64,000 bases of DNA, from assembly GCF_017875955.1 (NCBI RefSeq), contig NZ_JAGINK010000001.1:1059001-1123000 (forward strand). The letters are read 5' to 3'. Origin of the DNA: Pseudomonas sp. BP8. Its GTDB lineage: Bacteria; Pseudomonadota; Gammaproteobacteria; Pseudomonadales; Pseudomonadaceae. Shown piece after piece: positions 9,075-17,723 of this stretch. The translations under genes and the position numbers were made by a program. Positions within the stretch are counted from its first letter, which is position 1. Each line of letters starts with the position of its first letter. The notes beneath the pieces were generated by a model, which was not told the DNA's origin, did no database searches, and saw nothing but the letters and a program-made list of their open reading frames with translations.

Positions 9075-10502
9075 ATGAGCGCACGCAAGCAGCAACTGCT
9101 GAGCCGTCATCGAAAGGGCAAGCGCATCGCTCTGCTGGTGGCGCTGTGCCTGCTGTTGCTCACCGGGCTGTTGGCCTGGTGGTTACCGTTGCTGTTGGCG
9201 GTGCTGCTGTGGGTGGCGCACGAAGCGTGGTTTTCCGATCACCTGTTCTATGAGCCGGGCAGCGACTACCAGTACGACCTGCAGGGCAGTGAGCGCTATG
9301 CCCTTGAGAGCGGTAACGGGCTGCTCGCGCTGCCCGCCGGTTGTTCGCTCGACGGTGGCGAGACGTTGCTGGTGCGCGTTGGCCTGCGGGCTGGCTGGTT
9401 GGGGCGGCTGTTCGACCCGGCGGTGCTCATCGAGGGTGGCAACGCCGACAGCCAGGCGTTCGAGCGTGGTGTGCGCGGCGTGCGCTACCTCAACCTCACC
9501 GGGCAGGATGAAGCACTCGCCGCAGGCCGTTTGCGCCTGCGTGGCCGCCATTGCCGGCTGACCGGCGACATGGAGCTGTTGGTCGTGCGCCATGCCGACT
9601 ACCTTGCCGGCAGCCTGATGGTCATTGCGCCGCATGCCGACGATGCCGAGCTGGCCGCCTTTGCCGCCTACGCTCAGGCGGCGCAGAGCTGGATCGTGAC
9701 CGTGACCGCTGGCGAAATCGAAAACGAGTACTACCGCGACACGCTCAAGCTCGATACGGTCGCAGCGGCCCGGCTCAAGGGTGAAGTGCGCAGCTGGGAC
9801 AGCGTCGCGGTACCGCGCTGGGCCGGTGTGCCGGCGTCGCAGAGCGTGCAGTTGGGGTACTTCTGCATGCAGCTGGCGGCGATGCAGGCCGACCCTGAGG
9901 CAGTGGTCTCCTCGCGCGAAGCTGATCTTGCCGATACCCGGCCGTTCCGTCGCTTCAATGAACTGTCACTGCACAGTGATGCCGACGGCCTGCCAACCTG
10001 GCGCAACCTGGTGGCGGATTTACGCGAGCTGATCGAGCGAGCGCGCCCGGCAACGATTGTCCTGCCGCACCCGCAGCTCGATCCGCACCCGGACCACGTC
10101 TGCGCCCACGACGCCCTTCGCGAGGCGCTCAAGGGCACCCAGTGGCAGCCGCAGAGCCTGTTGTTCTACGCCAATCACCTGCACGACAATGACCGCTGGC
10201 CGATGGGCGAGGCAGGCGACGGCGTGGCCTTGCCGCCGAGTTTCGAGGCGCAGTGGGCGATGCGCCCGTGGACCTTGCAGGTGTCGCCCGCACAGCAGCG
10301 ACACAAGGCCCTGGCCTTGGGCATGATGCACGACCTGCAGCCGCCGGCGCCGCTCAAGCGGAGAATTCGCCGCTTCCTGCAGCATTATCTGGCCGGTCGC
10401 CGTTGGCCGGCTTTCGGTGAAAATGAATTCTTCCGCAAGGCAGTGCGTCGTCATGAACTGTTTTGGGTCGAGACTCTGATCGACAAGAGAGAGCAACAGT
10501 GA
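9075..10502 (+). CDS. dnpA: PIG-L family deacetylase, DnpA-like
   Basis: This is a predicted de-N-acetylase of the PIG-L (LmbE) superfamily acting on an LPS-core sugar. In P. aeruginosa the orthologue DnpA has been linked to fluoroquinolone tolerance. The 475-residue protein has two short N-terminal hydrophobic segments (residues about 17-50), so it is likely membrane-anchored. The zinc-binding motif APHADDAE is near residues 187-194, with the second signature HPQLDPHPDHV near 332-342 supplying the remaining ligand. It starts 2 bp after the mig-14-like gene, and its TGA overlaps the GTG start of ssg (GTGA), indicating translational coupling. Confidence 0.88.
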   Translation: MSARKQQLLSRHRKGKRIALLVALCLLLLTGLLAWWLPLLLAVLLWVAHEAWFSDHLFYEPGSDYQYDLQGSERYALESGNGLLALPAGCSLDGGETLLVRVGLRAGWLGRLFDPAVLIEGGNADSQAFERGVRGVRYLNLTGQDEALAAGRLRLRGRHCRLTGDMELLVVRHADYLAGSLMVIAPHADDAELAAFAAYAQAAQSWIVTVTAGEIENEYYRDTLKLDTVAAARLKGEVRSWDSVAVPRWAGVPASQSVQLGYFCMQLAAMQADPEAVVSSREADLADTRPFRRFNELSLHSDADGLPTWRNLVADLRELIERARPATIVLPHPQLDPHPDHVCAHDALREALKGTQWQPQSLLFYANHLHDNDRWPMGEAGDGVALPPSFEAQWAMRPWTLQVSPAQQRHKALALGMMHDLQPPAPLKRRIRRFLQHYLAGRRWPAFGENEFFRKAVRRHELFWVETLIDKREQQ

Positions 10503-11461
10503 AAGTCCTGTTTCTGGTCCAGAAAGAGCAGCGTGCGATCCTGGATCGTCTGTACGAAGGCATCTCGGCCAGTTGCGAATGTGACATTCGCTGGTTGAGC
10601 GACGACGAACAGGATGACTTGCGCGGCTACTTCAACCGCCATGTAAAGGTGGAGGAGTACGACCGCATCCTGTTCTTCCTGCGCTTCAAGAAAGAAATCC
10701 GCCAGGTTCGCTTCATCCGCCAAGTCCCTAACCTGGTGATTCTCGAGCACGACGCCTACCAGAATTACATCCCCTGCAAGTACACCGGCAAGTTCAGCGC
10801 GCATTACCGCCGCTTGCCGTGGGCGCGGGTGATCACCTCGGGGGCAGTGGTGACACGGCGCCTGCAGGACGAAGGTTTTGATGCGCTGTTCGTGCCCAAG
10901 GGCTACGATCAAGCGCTGCTGCGCAACGAAAACCGTGAGCGCGACATCGAGCTGGCGTTCGTTGGTAGCTTGCGCAGCGTTGCCTATTCCGGGCGCAAGG
11001 CCATGCTCGACTCGCTGGCCGCAGTCGAAAACCTAGTCGTCACCCGCACCAAGTCGGGTGAAGAGTACAGTCAGACGCTGAGCCGGATCCGTTACTTCGT
11101 CAGTGCCGATGTCGGCATGGGCGAGTACATGATCAAGAACTTCGAAGCCATGGCCTGCGGCTGTGTGCTGTTTGCCTACGACCAGGGTGAGGAAGAGAAT
11201 CGCGCCCTGGGTTTCGTCGACATGCACAACATCGTGCTCTACCGCGACCTGCAGCAATTGCGCGAAAAGCTTGCCGTACTGCGCGCCGACAGCGCACTGG
11301 CCGAACGCATCTCGCGCAATGGTCAGGAGCTGGCAGAGCAGCGATTCACCTTCCATGCGATCGGTCAGTCGATCGTCGAGGCCATGCGCGCCCCTTTGCG
11401 TCAGCGCATCAGCGAGGGCCCGTGGCAACGCCTGCGTCGTGCCCTTGGCTGGTCGCGCTGA
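10499..11461 (+). CDS. ssg: Cell-surface sugar biosynthesis glycosyltransferase Ssg
   Basis: Ssg is a predicted GT-B glycosyltransferase needed for complete LPS and surface polysaccharide in P. aeruginosa and P. alkylphenolia. The 320-residue product has a Rossmann-like N-terminus (VKVLFLVQKEQRAI) and a C-terminal half with MIKNFEAMACGCVLF near residues 211-225, matching the donor-binding region of spore-coat/GT-B-like transferases. It starts at GTG 10499, inside the dnpA stop (GTGA). It is followed after 22 bp by wapR, which has its own GAGGA ribosome-binding site. Confidence 0.85.
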   Translation: MKVLFLVQKEQRAILDRLYEGISASCECDIRWLSDDEQDDLRGYFNRHVKVEEYDRILFFLRFKKEIRQVRFIRQVPNLVILEHDAYQNYIPCKYTGKFSAHYRRLPWARVITSGAVVTRRLQDEGFDALFVPKGYDQALLRNENRERDIELAFVGSLRSVAYSGRKAMLDSLAAVENLVVTRTKSGEEYSQTLSRIRYFVSADVGMGEYMIKNFEAMACGCVLFAYDQGEEENRALGFVDMHNIVLYRDLQQLREKLAVLRADSALAERISRNGQELAEQRFTFHAIGQSIVEAMRAPLRQRISEGPWQRLRRALGWSR

Positions 11462-11483
11462 GCCATCCAACATCGAGGAAACT

Positions 11484-12251
11484 ATGCTCTTCAGTGAAAG
11501 CAGCGAGATCACGCTGATGGTGACCAGTTGTGGTCGGTTCGATCTGCTCAAGCGCACGCTCGAGACGTTCGACCGCTACAACACCGCGCCCATCCGTGAA
11601 GTGTTCATCACCGAGGACTCCGGCGACGAGGCGGTGCGTGAATGTATTCCAGAGCACTGGCGCGCGCACACCCACTTCATCGTCAACAATCCCAAGCTTG
11701 GCCAATTGCGTTCGGTCGATGCCGCGTATGCCCAGATCAAGACGTTCTGGGTGTTCCACTGTGAGGATGACTGGGCGTTCTATCGCCCCGGCTTCATCGA
11801 AGACTCCCAGACGCTGCTCGAAGCCGACCCGCAGGCGTTGCAGGTCTGGTTGCGCAGCTTCATGCATGACTTGCAGGTGCACAGCCCCTATGTATTCCTG
11901 CATGAGCGCCAGGTAGAGCAAGGCATCCCGTTCTACCAGTTGGGTTCGCACAAGGCTGAATGGCAAGGGTTTTCCTTCAACCCAGGCTTGCGCCGCCTGG
12001 CTGACTATCAGGCGCACGCGCCGTACGCCTCGCATTCTGGCGAGAAGAGCCTGTCGCGGTTGTACGCCGAGGCCAATCGCTACGCGCTGATCCTGGAGAA
12101 CGATGCAGTGCTGCACACTGGTTTCGGCGAGCACGTTGAGATGCAGGAAGAAAAGGTGAAGAAGCTTCGTCGTAAACGTCGGGACCAGATCAAGCTGATC
12201 GGTGCCGTGCTCATTGGTCTCGTGGTTGGATGGATTTTGAAGGATGTTTGA
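11484..12251 (+). CDS. wapR: LPS-core glycosyltransferase, GT2-like (WapR position)
   Basis: The 255-residue product has a GT-A layout: an N-terminal TLMVTSCGRFDLLKRTL stretch and a metal-binding acidic motif HCEDDW near residue 93. It sits between ssg and waaL, the position of wapR in P. aeruginosa, which encodes the alpha-1,3-rhamnosyltransferase that creates the O-antigen attachment point. An unusual feature is a basic C-terminal stretch (KKLRRKRRDQIK) followed by a single hydrophobic segment (LIGAVLIGLVVGWIL), suggesting a membrane-anchored tail. Start ATG 11484 has GAGGA 5 bp upstream. Family call is firm; the exact sugar is inferred from synteny. Confidence 0.78.
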   Translation: MLFSESSEITLMVTSCGRFDLLKRTLETFDRYNTAPIREVFITEDSGDEAVRECIPEHWRAHTHFIVNNPKLGQLRSVDAAYAQIKTFWVFHCEDDWAFYRPGFIEDSQTLLEADPQALQVWLRSFMHDLQVHSPYVFLHERQVEQGIPFYQLGSHKAEWQGFSFNPGLRRLADYQAHAPYASHSGEKSLSRLYAEANRYALILENDAVLHTGFGEHVEMQEEKVKKLRRKRRDQIKLIGAVLIGLVVGWILKDV

Positions 12252-12273
12252 GGGTATGGGCAAAGGCAGTGGC

Positions 12274-13407
12274 ATGAGTAGGCACTACTTCGGCGCGGCA
12301 CTGATTATCTTCCTCCTCAGCTACGTGCTGATGGCATCTTCCAAGTGGACCAACAATATTTTCTATGCGTTCGTCGCGTTGCCCGGCCTGGTGTTCCTGA
12401 TCAAGGAGCGTGGTGCGGGGTTGTTTTCCAACAAGCTGGGCGTGGCGTGGGTGGTGTTTCTGCTGTGGTTCCTGGTGCCGGCGGCGGTGTCTGGGGATGG
12501 GCAGTTCTATAAGCACATTGTGTATGTGGCGCTGTTCGTATTTGTCCTGGCGGGATTGCTCGACCCGAACTTCTTCCGCAGTGAAGGTTTTACCCGGGCA
12601 TTGTTCTGGGTGATTTGCCTATACATCTATGCCTGTGCCGCCTACGCCTACCAGACCGGTCTGTATGGTTTCGGGTCGCGGGTGGGGTTGTTGCCCGCGC
12701 GGCTGGCCAATGTGATCTACGCCAGTGTCTGGCTGCTCTGCGCCTTGGCCCTGGCAATGCCTCTCTGGGTCAGAAACCGCCGTTGGCTAGAGGCATCGGT
12801 AGCAGTGGTGCTGTCGGTGGTGGCGGTAGCCTTCGTCCTGCAAACCCGTACGGCACTGGTGGGGGCGGCCTTCCTGTTCGCTGTCTGGGGTGGCTACGCG
12901 CTGTGGCGCTACCCGCGAGTCGCCGGGCCTATGGTATTGGCGCTGGCAGTGTTGGGCGCGGGTACACTGTGGATGGTCAAGGACGCGGACTGGTTCCATG
13001 GCCTGTTTGCCCGGGGTGATTCATCCCGTGGCGAGCTGTTCCGGATCATGGTGGGCGAGTGGCGCAATTGCGGTTGGCTGCTGGGGTGCGGCGTCGAGTT
13101 CCGGACCGATCAGTTGCTCGGTGGCGTGGCGGCTATCCAGCATCCGCATAACATTTTCGTAGCGCTCGGTCTGTATACCGGCGGTGTTTCGCTGGTGCTG
13201 TTCCTGATCGTCATGGCCATGACCCTGATCCAGGCGATCCGCCTGCGTGACCCGTGGGGCATGTACCTGGCCTGCGCGCTGGTCATGCTCAACTTCGACG
13301 GCAGCAAGTTGATCGGCAACCCCGACGAGCTCTGGCCGCTGGTGCTGCTGCCGGCGGCGATGGTGCTGGGCAGGGTGGTGCAGCAACAACGGCGTTCACC
13401 GTTGTAA
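12274..13407 (+). CDS. waaL: O-antigen ligase WaaL
   Basis: WaaL is an inner-membrane ligase that transfers lipid-linked O-antigen to lipid A-core on the periplasmic face. The 377-residue product has about 10-11 hydrophobic segments. A periplasmic loop holds GDSSRGELFRIM and HPHNIFVALGLYTGG (residues about 287-302), the Wzy_C/ligase motif with the essential His. ATG 12274 is chosen for AAGG 7 bp upstream. ATGs at 12244 and 12256 are also in frame, but their Shine-Dalgarno-like sequences abut the start; using them would overlap wapR. It ends the forward LPS-core run at a bidirectional terminator. Confidence 0.85.
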   Translation: MSRHYFGAALIIFLLSYVLMASSKWTNNIFYAFVALPGLVFLIKERGAGLFSNKLGVAWVVFLLWFLVPAAVSGDGQFYKHIVYVALFVFVLAGLLDPNFFRSEGFTRALFWVICLYIYACAAYAYQTGLYGFGSRVGLLPARLANVIYASVWLLCALALAMPLWVRNRRWLEASVAVVLSVVAVAFVLQTRTALVGAAFLFAVWGGYALWRYPRVAGPMVLALAVLGAGTLWMVKDADWFHGLFARGDSSRGELFRIMVGEWRNCGWLLGCGVEFRTDQLLGGVAAIQHPHNIFVALGLYTGGVSLVLFLIVMAMTLIQAIRLRDPWGMYLACALVMLNFDGSKLIGNPDELWPLVLLPAAMVLGRVVQQQRRSPL

Positions 13408-13443
13408 TACATAAGGCCGCCCTCAGGCGGCCTTATGTTTTTC
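13405..13443. terminator. Bidirectional terminator between waaL and the LPS-kinase-like gene
   Basis: A perfect 13-bp stem (ACATAAGGCCGCC / GGCGGCCTTATGT, loop CTCA) has T5 on one side and an A-rich flank on the other. It lies between two convergent stop codons 34 bp apart. Confidence 0.9.
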
Positions 13444-14080
13444 AGCCCAGGGCGTTTGCCAGTTCCTGGGGCGTGCACAGCTGCTGGCTGGCGAGGTAGG
13501 CATCGACAAAGCTGCTGTCGCCGGTCTCAAGTAGCCAGTGGCGATCCTGTCGATAGCGCAACATGTGCCGGAAGTTGCGCAGGCGCTGCGATTTGCGCAG
13601 TGGTCGTTGATAGATGCGCAGGTCGGCGATATCGATCAGCCCCAACTGGCCTTCGGGCGTCAGCACCACATTGCCCATGTGTGCCGAGCGAAAATACACG
13701 CCGCGCTCATGCAAGGTGGCGATAAACCGACCGAGCTGGGCGCGCAACGCGCTGTGCTCGCCGGGCTGCTCCAACACTTGGCGCAGGGTTTGCCCAGGCA
13801 GTGGGTCGTAGTGCACCGCATCGCGGGCGATGGCGGTGATACGGTATACCGCTATTACCCGTGGGCAGGGAATCTCTCGCTCCGCCAGATACTGGCAATT
13901 GTCGGCAAAACGCTGTGCGTAGGGGTACCAGGCGGCCGAGCTGATCAGGCGCTTGCGGCGGAACAGCTTGAGCATCGAACCATCGACCAGGCGCAGCACC
14001 TTGTCACCCGTGCCGTCAGCTTCGAGCACATGGGCACCTTCGCGCAGGGCGAGATAACGTGCATGTTCAAGCGCTTGCAT
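13442..14080 (-). CDS. LPS-core kinase-like protein
   Basis: The 212-residue product resembles the small kinase-like proteins of Pseudomonas LPS clusters (PA4998 position, also called toluene-tolerance or InaA/Kdo-kinase-like). It has a Lys-containing strand (GSMLKLFRRKRL, residues about 35-46), an Arg/Ala-His catalytic-loop-like segment RSAHMGNVVL near 133-142 and a metal-site-like LIDIADL near 149-155. In typical kinases these would read HGD..N and DFD, so the catalytic residues are atypical. Role in core phosphorylation is inferred. ATG 14080 is preferred over GTG 14083 because GGAG lies 5 bp upstream. It is the only LPS-cluster gene here on the minus strand. Confidence 0.7.
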   Translation of the reverse strand: MQALEHARYLALREGAHVLEADGTGDKVLRLVDGSMLKLFRRKRLISSAAWYPYAQRFADNCQYLAEREIPCPRVIAVYRITAIARDAVHYDPLPGQTLRQVLEQPGEHSALRAQLGRFIATLHERGVYFRSAHMGNVVLTPEGQLGLIDIADLRIYQRPLRKSQRLRNFRHMLRYRQDRHWLLETGDSSFVDAYLASQQLCTPQELANALG

Positions 14081-14158
14081 CACGTCTCCAGAGTTTGGCC
14101 ATGAGGGCGGGACAGCCGCCTATCTTACCTGCAGCGGGCGGTCGGAGACACCGCGTGT

Positions 14159-14170
14159 GTTATAATCCCG
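14159..14170 (+). promoter_or_regulatory. Possible -10 region of msbA promoter
   Basis: TATAAT at 14161-14166 lies within the context GTTATAATCCCG, which is shared with the region before wapO (5229-5240). No good -35 is visible. It lies about 30 bp before the msbA ATG. Confidence 0.4.
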
Positions 14171-14195
14171 ACTCTTTTTCACCCGACGGATTGTC

Positions 14196-15998
14196 ATGAC
14201 AGTTCCTGAATCGTCCGCCCCCGCGAGCCTGAAGATCTACTTTCGCCTGCTGAGCTACGTGAAGCCCTACATCGGCATCTTCATGTTGAGCATCGTCGGC
14301 TTCGTCATCTTCGCCTCTACCCAGCCCATGCTGGCCGGCATCCTCAAGTATTTCGTCGACGGCCTGAGCGATCCTCAGGCGGTGTTGTTCCCCTCTGTGC
14401 CCTACCTGCGCGACCTGCAACTGCTGCAGGCGGTGCCGCTGCTGATCATCCTGATCGCGGCCTGGCAGGGCCTGGGCTCGTTCCTCGGCAACTATTTCCT
14501 GGCCAAGGTTTCCCTGGGCCTGGTGCATGACCTGCGCGTAGAGCTGTTCAACAAGTTGCTGGTGCTGCCTAACCGCTACTTCGACAACCACAACTCAGGC
14601 CACCTGATCTCGCGGATCACCTTCAACGTGACCATGGTCACCGGTGCCGCTACCGATGCCATCAAGGTCGTGATTCGCGAAGGCCTGACCGTGGTATTCC
14701 TGTTCGCCTACCTGTTGTGGATGAACTGGAAACTGACCCTGGTGATGGTCGCGATCCTGCCGATCATTGCGATTATGGTGAGCACCGCCAGCAAGAAATT
14801 CCGCAAGCAGAGCAAGAAGATCCAGGTGGCGATGGGCGATGTCACCCACGTCGCTTCCGAGACCATTCAGGGCTACCGGGTGGTGCGCAGCTTTGGCGGC
14901 GAGAGCTACGAGCAACGCCGCTTCAATAATGCCAGCCAGAGCAATACCGACAAGCAACTGCGCATGACCAAGACCGGCGCGCTGTACACGCCGCTGCTGC
15001 AACTGGTGATCTACAGCGCCATGGCCGCCTTGATGTTCCTCGTGCTGTTCCTGCGCGGTGAAGCCTCGGCCGGCGACCTGGTTGCCTACATCACTGCCGC
15101 AGGTCTGCTGCCCAAGCCGATTCGCCAGCTGTCGGAAGTCAGTTCGACCATCCAGAAGGGCCTGGCCGGTGCCGAGAGCATCTTCGAGCAGCTGGACGAG
15201 CCCGCCGAGCTGGATACCGGTACCGTTGAGAAAGAGCGGGTCGAAGGTCGCCTCGAGGTGCGTAACCTCAGCTTTACCTACCCCGGTACCGAGCGTCAGG
15301 TGCTGAGCGATATCAGCTTCACCGCCGAACCGGGGCAGATGATCGCCCTGGTTGGCCGCTCCGGCAGCGGCAAATCGACCCTGGCGGGTTTGATTCCTCG
15401 GTTCTATCACCACGACCAAGGGCAGATCCTGCTCGATGGCGTGGAGATCGAGGACTACAAGCTGCGTAACTTGCGTCGGCATGTTGCCCAGGTCACCCAG
15501 CATGTCACGCTGTTCAACGATACCGTAGCCAACAACATTGCCTATGGCGATTTGGCCGGTGCGCCGCGCGAGGCCATCGAGGCTGCGGCTGCGGATGCCT
15601 ACGCCAAGGACTTCGTCAATCAGTTGCCGAAAGGTTTCGACACCGATGTTGGCGAGAACGGCGTGCTCCTGTCCGGTGGTCAGCGCCAGCGCCTGGCCAT
15701 TGCCCGGGCCTTGCTGAAGAATGCGCCGTTGCTGATTCTCGACGAGGCGACCTCGGCGCTGGATACCGAATCCGAGCGACACATCCAGGCCGCCCTCGAC
15801 CACGTGATGCAGGGGCGCACAACCCTGGTGATCGCCCACCGCCTGTCGACCATCGAAAAGGCCGACATGATTCTGGTGATGGACAACGGCCGCCTGGTCG
15901 AGCGCGGCACCCACGCCGAGCTGCTTCAGGCTAATGGCCATTATGCCCGCTTGCACGCCATGGGCCTGGACCGGTCAGAGAAAGTCGACATCACCTGA
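14196..15998 (+). CDS. msbA: Lipid A export ABC transporter MsbA
   Basis: MsbA is an inner-membrane homodimeric exporter that flips lipid A-core to the periplasmic leaflet. The 600-residue half-transporter has six transmembrane segments (residues about 20-320), then an ATPase with Walker A GRSGSGKST (near 389), signature LSGGQRQRLAIARALL (near 494), Walker B LLILDEATSALD and switch IAHRLST. GGA lies 6 bp before ATG 14196. It is followed by a hairpin and then hldE, so LPS core synthesis and export genes are contiguous. Confidence 0.96.
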   Translation: MTVPESSAPASLKIYFRLLSYVKPYIGIFMLSIVGFVIFASTQPMLAGILKYFVDGLSDPQAVLFPSVPYLRDLQLLQAVPLLIILIAAWQGLGSFLGNYFLAKVSLGLVHDLRVELFNKLLVLPNRYFDNHNSGHLISRITFNVTMVTGAATDAIKVVIREGLTVVFLFAYLLWMNWKLTLVMVAILPIIAIMVSTASKKFRKQSKKIQVAMGDVTHVASETIQGYRVVRSFGGESYEQRRFNNASQSNTDKQLRMTKTGALYTPLLQLVIYSAMAALMFLVLFLRGEASAGDLVAYITAAGLLPKPIRQLSEVSSTIQKGLAGAESIFEQLDEPAELDTGTVEKERVEGRLEVRNLSFTYPGTERQVLSDISFTAEPGQMIALVGRSGSGKSTLAGLIPRFYHHDQGQILLDGVEIEDYKLRNLRRHVAQVTQHVTLFNDTVANNIAYGDLAGAPREAIEAAAADAYAKDFVNQLPKGFDTDVGENGVLLSGGQRQRLAIARALLKNAPLLILDEATSALDTESERHIQAALDHVMQGRTTLVIAHRLSTIEKADMILVMDNGRLVERGTHAELLQANGHYARLHAMGLDRSEKVDIT

Positions 15999-16007
15999 CC
16001 CGCCCTG

Positions 16008-16033
16008 ATCGGGGCCAACGCTGGCCCCGATTG
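16008..16033 (+). terminator. Hairpin after msbA
   Basis: A perfect 10-bp stem ATCGGGGCCA / TGGCCCCGAT with loop ACGC is followed only by TTGTC. It is a weak intrinsic terminator or an mRNA 3'-end stabiliser. Confidence 0.6.
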
Positions 16034-16126
16034 TCACCGGAATTGTCCAGATCAGGTTGGCCGTAAAGCCATCGCCTACCCTGTGCTAATATCCTGCCCC
16101 TGTTAATTTATCCATATGGGTTGCCC

Positions 16127-17548
16127 ATGAAGTTGTCCATGCCGCGTTTCGATCAAGCCCCGGTACTGGTGGTCGGCGATGTCATGCTCGACCGCTACTG
16201 GCATGGCGGTACTTCGCGTATTTCGCCTGAAGCGCCAGTGCCTGTGGTCAAGGTCGAACAGATCGAAGACCGCCCGGGTGGCGCGGCCAACGTCGCCCTC
16301 AACATCGCCGCGCTCGGCGCGCCGGCTTCACTGGTCGGCGTGACCGGCCAGGACGAAGCTGCCGACAGCCTGGCCAACAGCCTGCAAGCGGCGGGCGTGC
16401 GCTCGGTGTTCCAGCGCATCGCGCATCAGCCGACCATCGTCAAGTTGCGGGTCATGAGCCGTCACCAGCAGTTGCTGCGTATCGACTTCGAAGAACCGTT
16501 CGCCACCGATCCGCTGTCGCTGGGTGAAGAAGTCGAAAAGCTGCTCGACGGGGTCAAAGTGCTGGTCTTGTCGGACTACGGCAAGGGGGCGCTGAAAAAC
16601 CACCAGAGCCTGGTCCTGGCGGCTCGCGCCAAAGGCATTCCGGTGCTGGCCGACCCCAAGGGCAAGGATTTCTCCATCTACCGTGGCGCCAGCCTGATTA
16701 CGCCAAACCTCAGCGAGTTCGAGGCTATCGTCGGCCGTTGCACCGATGAGGCCGACCTGGTCGCCAAGGGCCTGCAGTTGATGCAGGAGCTGGACCTGGG
16801 CGCCTTGCTGGTGACCCGTGGCGAGCATGGCATGACCCTGCTGCGCGCCGATCATCCGGCCTTGCACCTGCCAGCACGTGCCCGTGAAGTGTTTGATGTC
16901 ACCGGTGCCGGCGATACCGTGATCTCGACCCTGGCGGCGGCCATTGCGGCCGGTGAAGAGCTGCCGCATGCGGTGGCCCTGGCCAACCTTGCGGCTGGCA
17001 TCGTGGTAGGCAAGTTGGGTACCGCGGCGATCAGCGCCCCGGAGCTGCGCCGTGCGATCCAGCGCGAGGAAGGTTCCGAGCGTGGTGTGCTGACGATCGA
17101 TCAGTTGTTGTTGGCCATCGACGATGCGCGGGCTCATAACGAAAAGATCGTGTTTACCAATGGCTGTTTCGACATCCTTCATGCTGGCCACGTGACTTAC
17201 CTGGAACAGGCACGCGCACAAGGTGATCGCCTGATCGTGGCGGTCAACGACGATGCTTCGGTTAGTCGTCTCAAGGGGCCTGGCCGGCCGATCAACAGTG
17301 TTGACCGGCGCATGGCCGTGTTGGCTGGCCTTGGCGCGGTGGATTGGGTTATCAGCTTCGCTGAAGGCACGCCGGAAAACCTGCTGAGCCAGGTCAAGCC
17401 GGATGTGTTGGTGAAGGGCGGTGACTATGGCATCGACCAGGTGGTCGGTGCCGATATCGTCGCGGGCTACGGCGGCACGGTGAAGGTTCTCGGCTTGGTG
17501 GAGAACAGTTCTACTACTGCTATCGTCGAGAAGATCCGCAAGAACTGA
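16127..17548 (+). CDS. hldE: Bifunctional heptose-7-phosphate kinase / heptose-1-phosphate adenylyltransferase HldE
   Basis: HldE catalyses two steps to ADP-heptose, the donor for inner-core heptose. The 473-residue product has an N-terminal PfkB-type sugar kinase (residues about 1-320; [14 protein letters not shown], and the catalytic DVTGAGDTV near 262-270). A C-terminal cytidylyltransferase-like domain begins at [17 protein letters not shown] (HxGH motif, residues about 344-360). The ATG at 16127 gives the usual pseudomonad N-terminus [13 protein letters not shown], with GGG 6 bp upstream. It is the last gene of the LPS run; a REP palindrome separates it from the convergent neighbour. Confidence 0.96.
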   Translation: MKLSMPRFDQAPVLVVGDVMLDRYWHGGTSRISPEAPVPVVKVEQIEDRPGGAANVALNIAALGAPASLVGVTGQDEAADSLANSLQAAGVRSVFQRIAHQPTIVKLRVMSRHQQLLRIDFEEPFATDPLSLGEEVEKLLDGVKVLVLSDYGKGALKNHQSLVLAARAKGIPVLADPKGKDFSIYRGASLITPNLSEFEAIVGRCTDEADLVAKGLQLMQELDLGALLVTRGEHGMTLLRADHPALHLPARAREVFDVTGAGDTVISTLAAAIAAGEELPHAVALANLAAGIVVGKLGTAAISAPELRRAIQREEGSERGVLTIDQLLLAIDDARAHNEKIVFTNGCFDILHAGHVTYLEQARAQGDRLIVAVNDDASVSRLKGPGRPINSVDRRMAVLAGLGAVDWVISFAEGTPENLLSQVKPDVLVKGGDYGIDQVVGADIVAGYGGTVKVLGLVENSSTTAIVEKIRKN

Positions 17549-17588
17549 GGCATTGTGGGGTAGGCGGCAGATCTTTTAGTGGCTGTAG

Positions 17589-17686
17589 GGGCCTCTTCGC
17601 GGGGCAAGCCCGCTCCTACAGGATCACCGCCTGTCCCACCGCTGGCGGAGATCCTGTAGGAGCGGGCTTGCCCCGCGAAGAGGCCC
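17589..17686. repeat. REP inverted pair with perfect 36-bp arms
   Basis: GGGCCTCTTCGCGGGGCAAG... (17589-17624) and its exact complement (17651-17686) are separated by 26 bp. It sits between the convergent hldE and the Nudix-like gene, where it can act as a transcription stop. Confidence 0.88.
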
Positions 17687-17723
17687 GAATTGTCGCCCTA
17701 GATGCCGGACCCTCCCGAAACGC

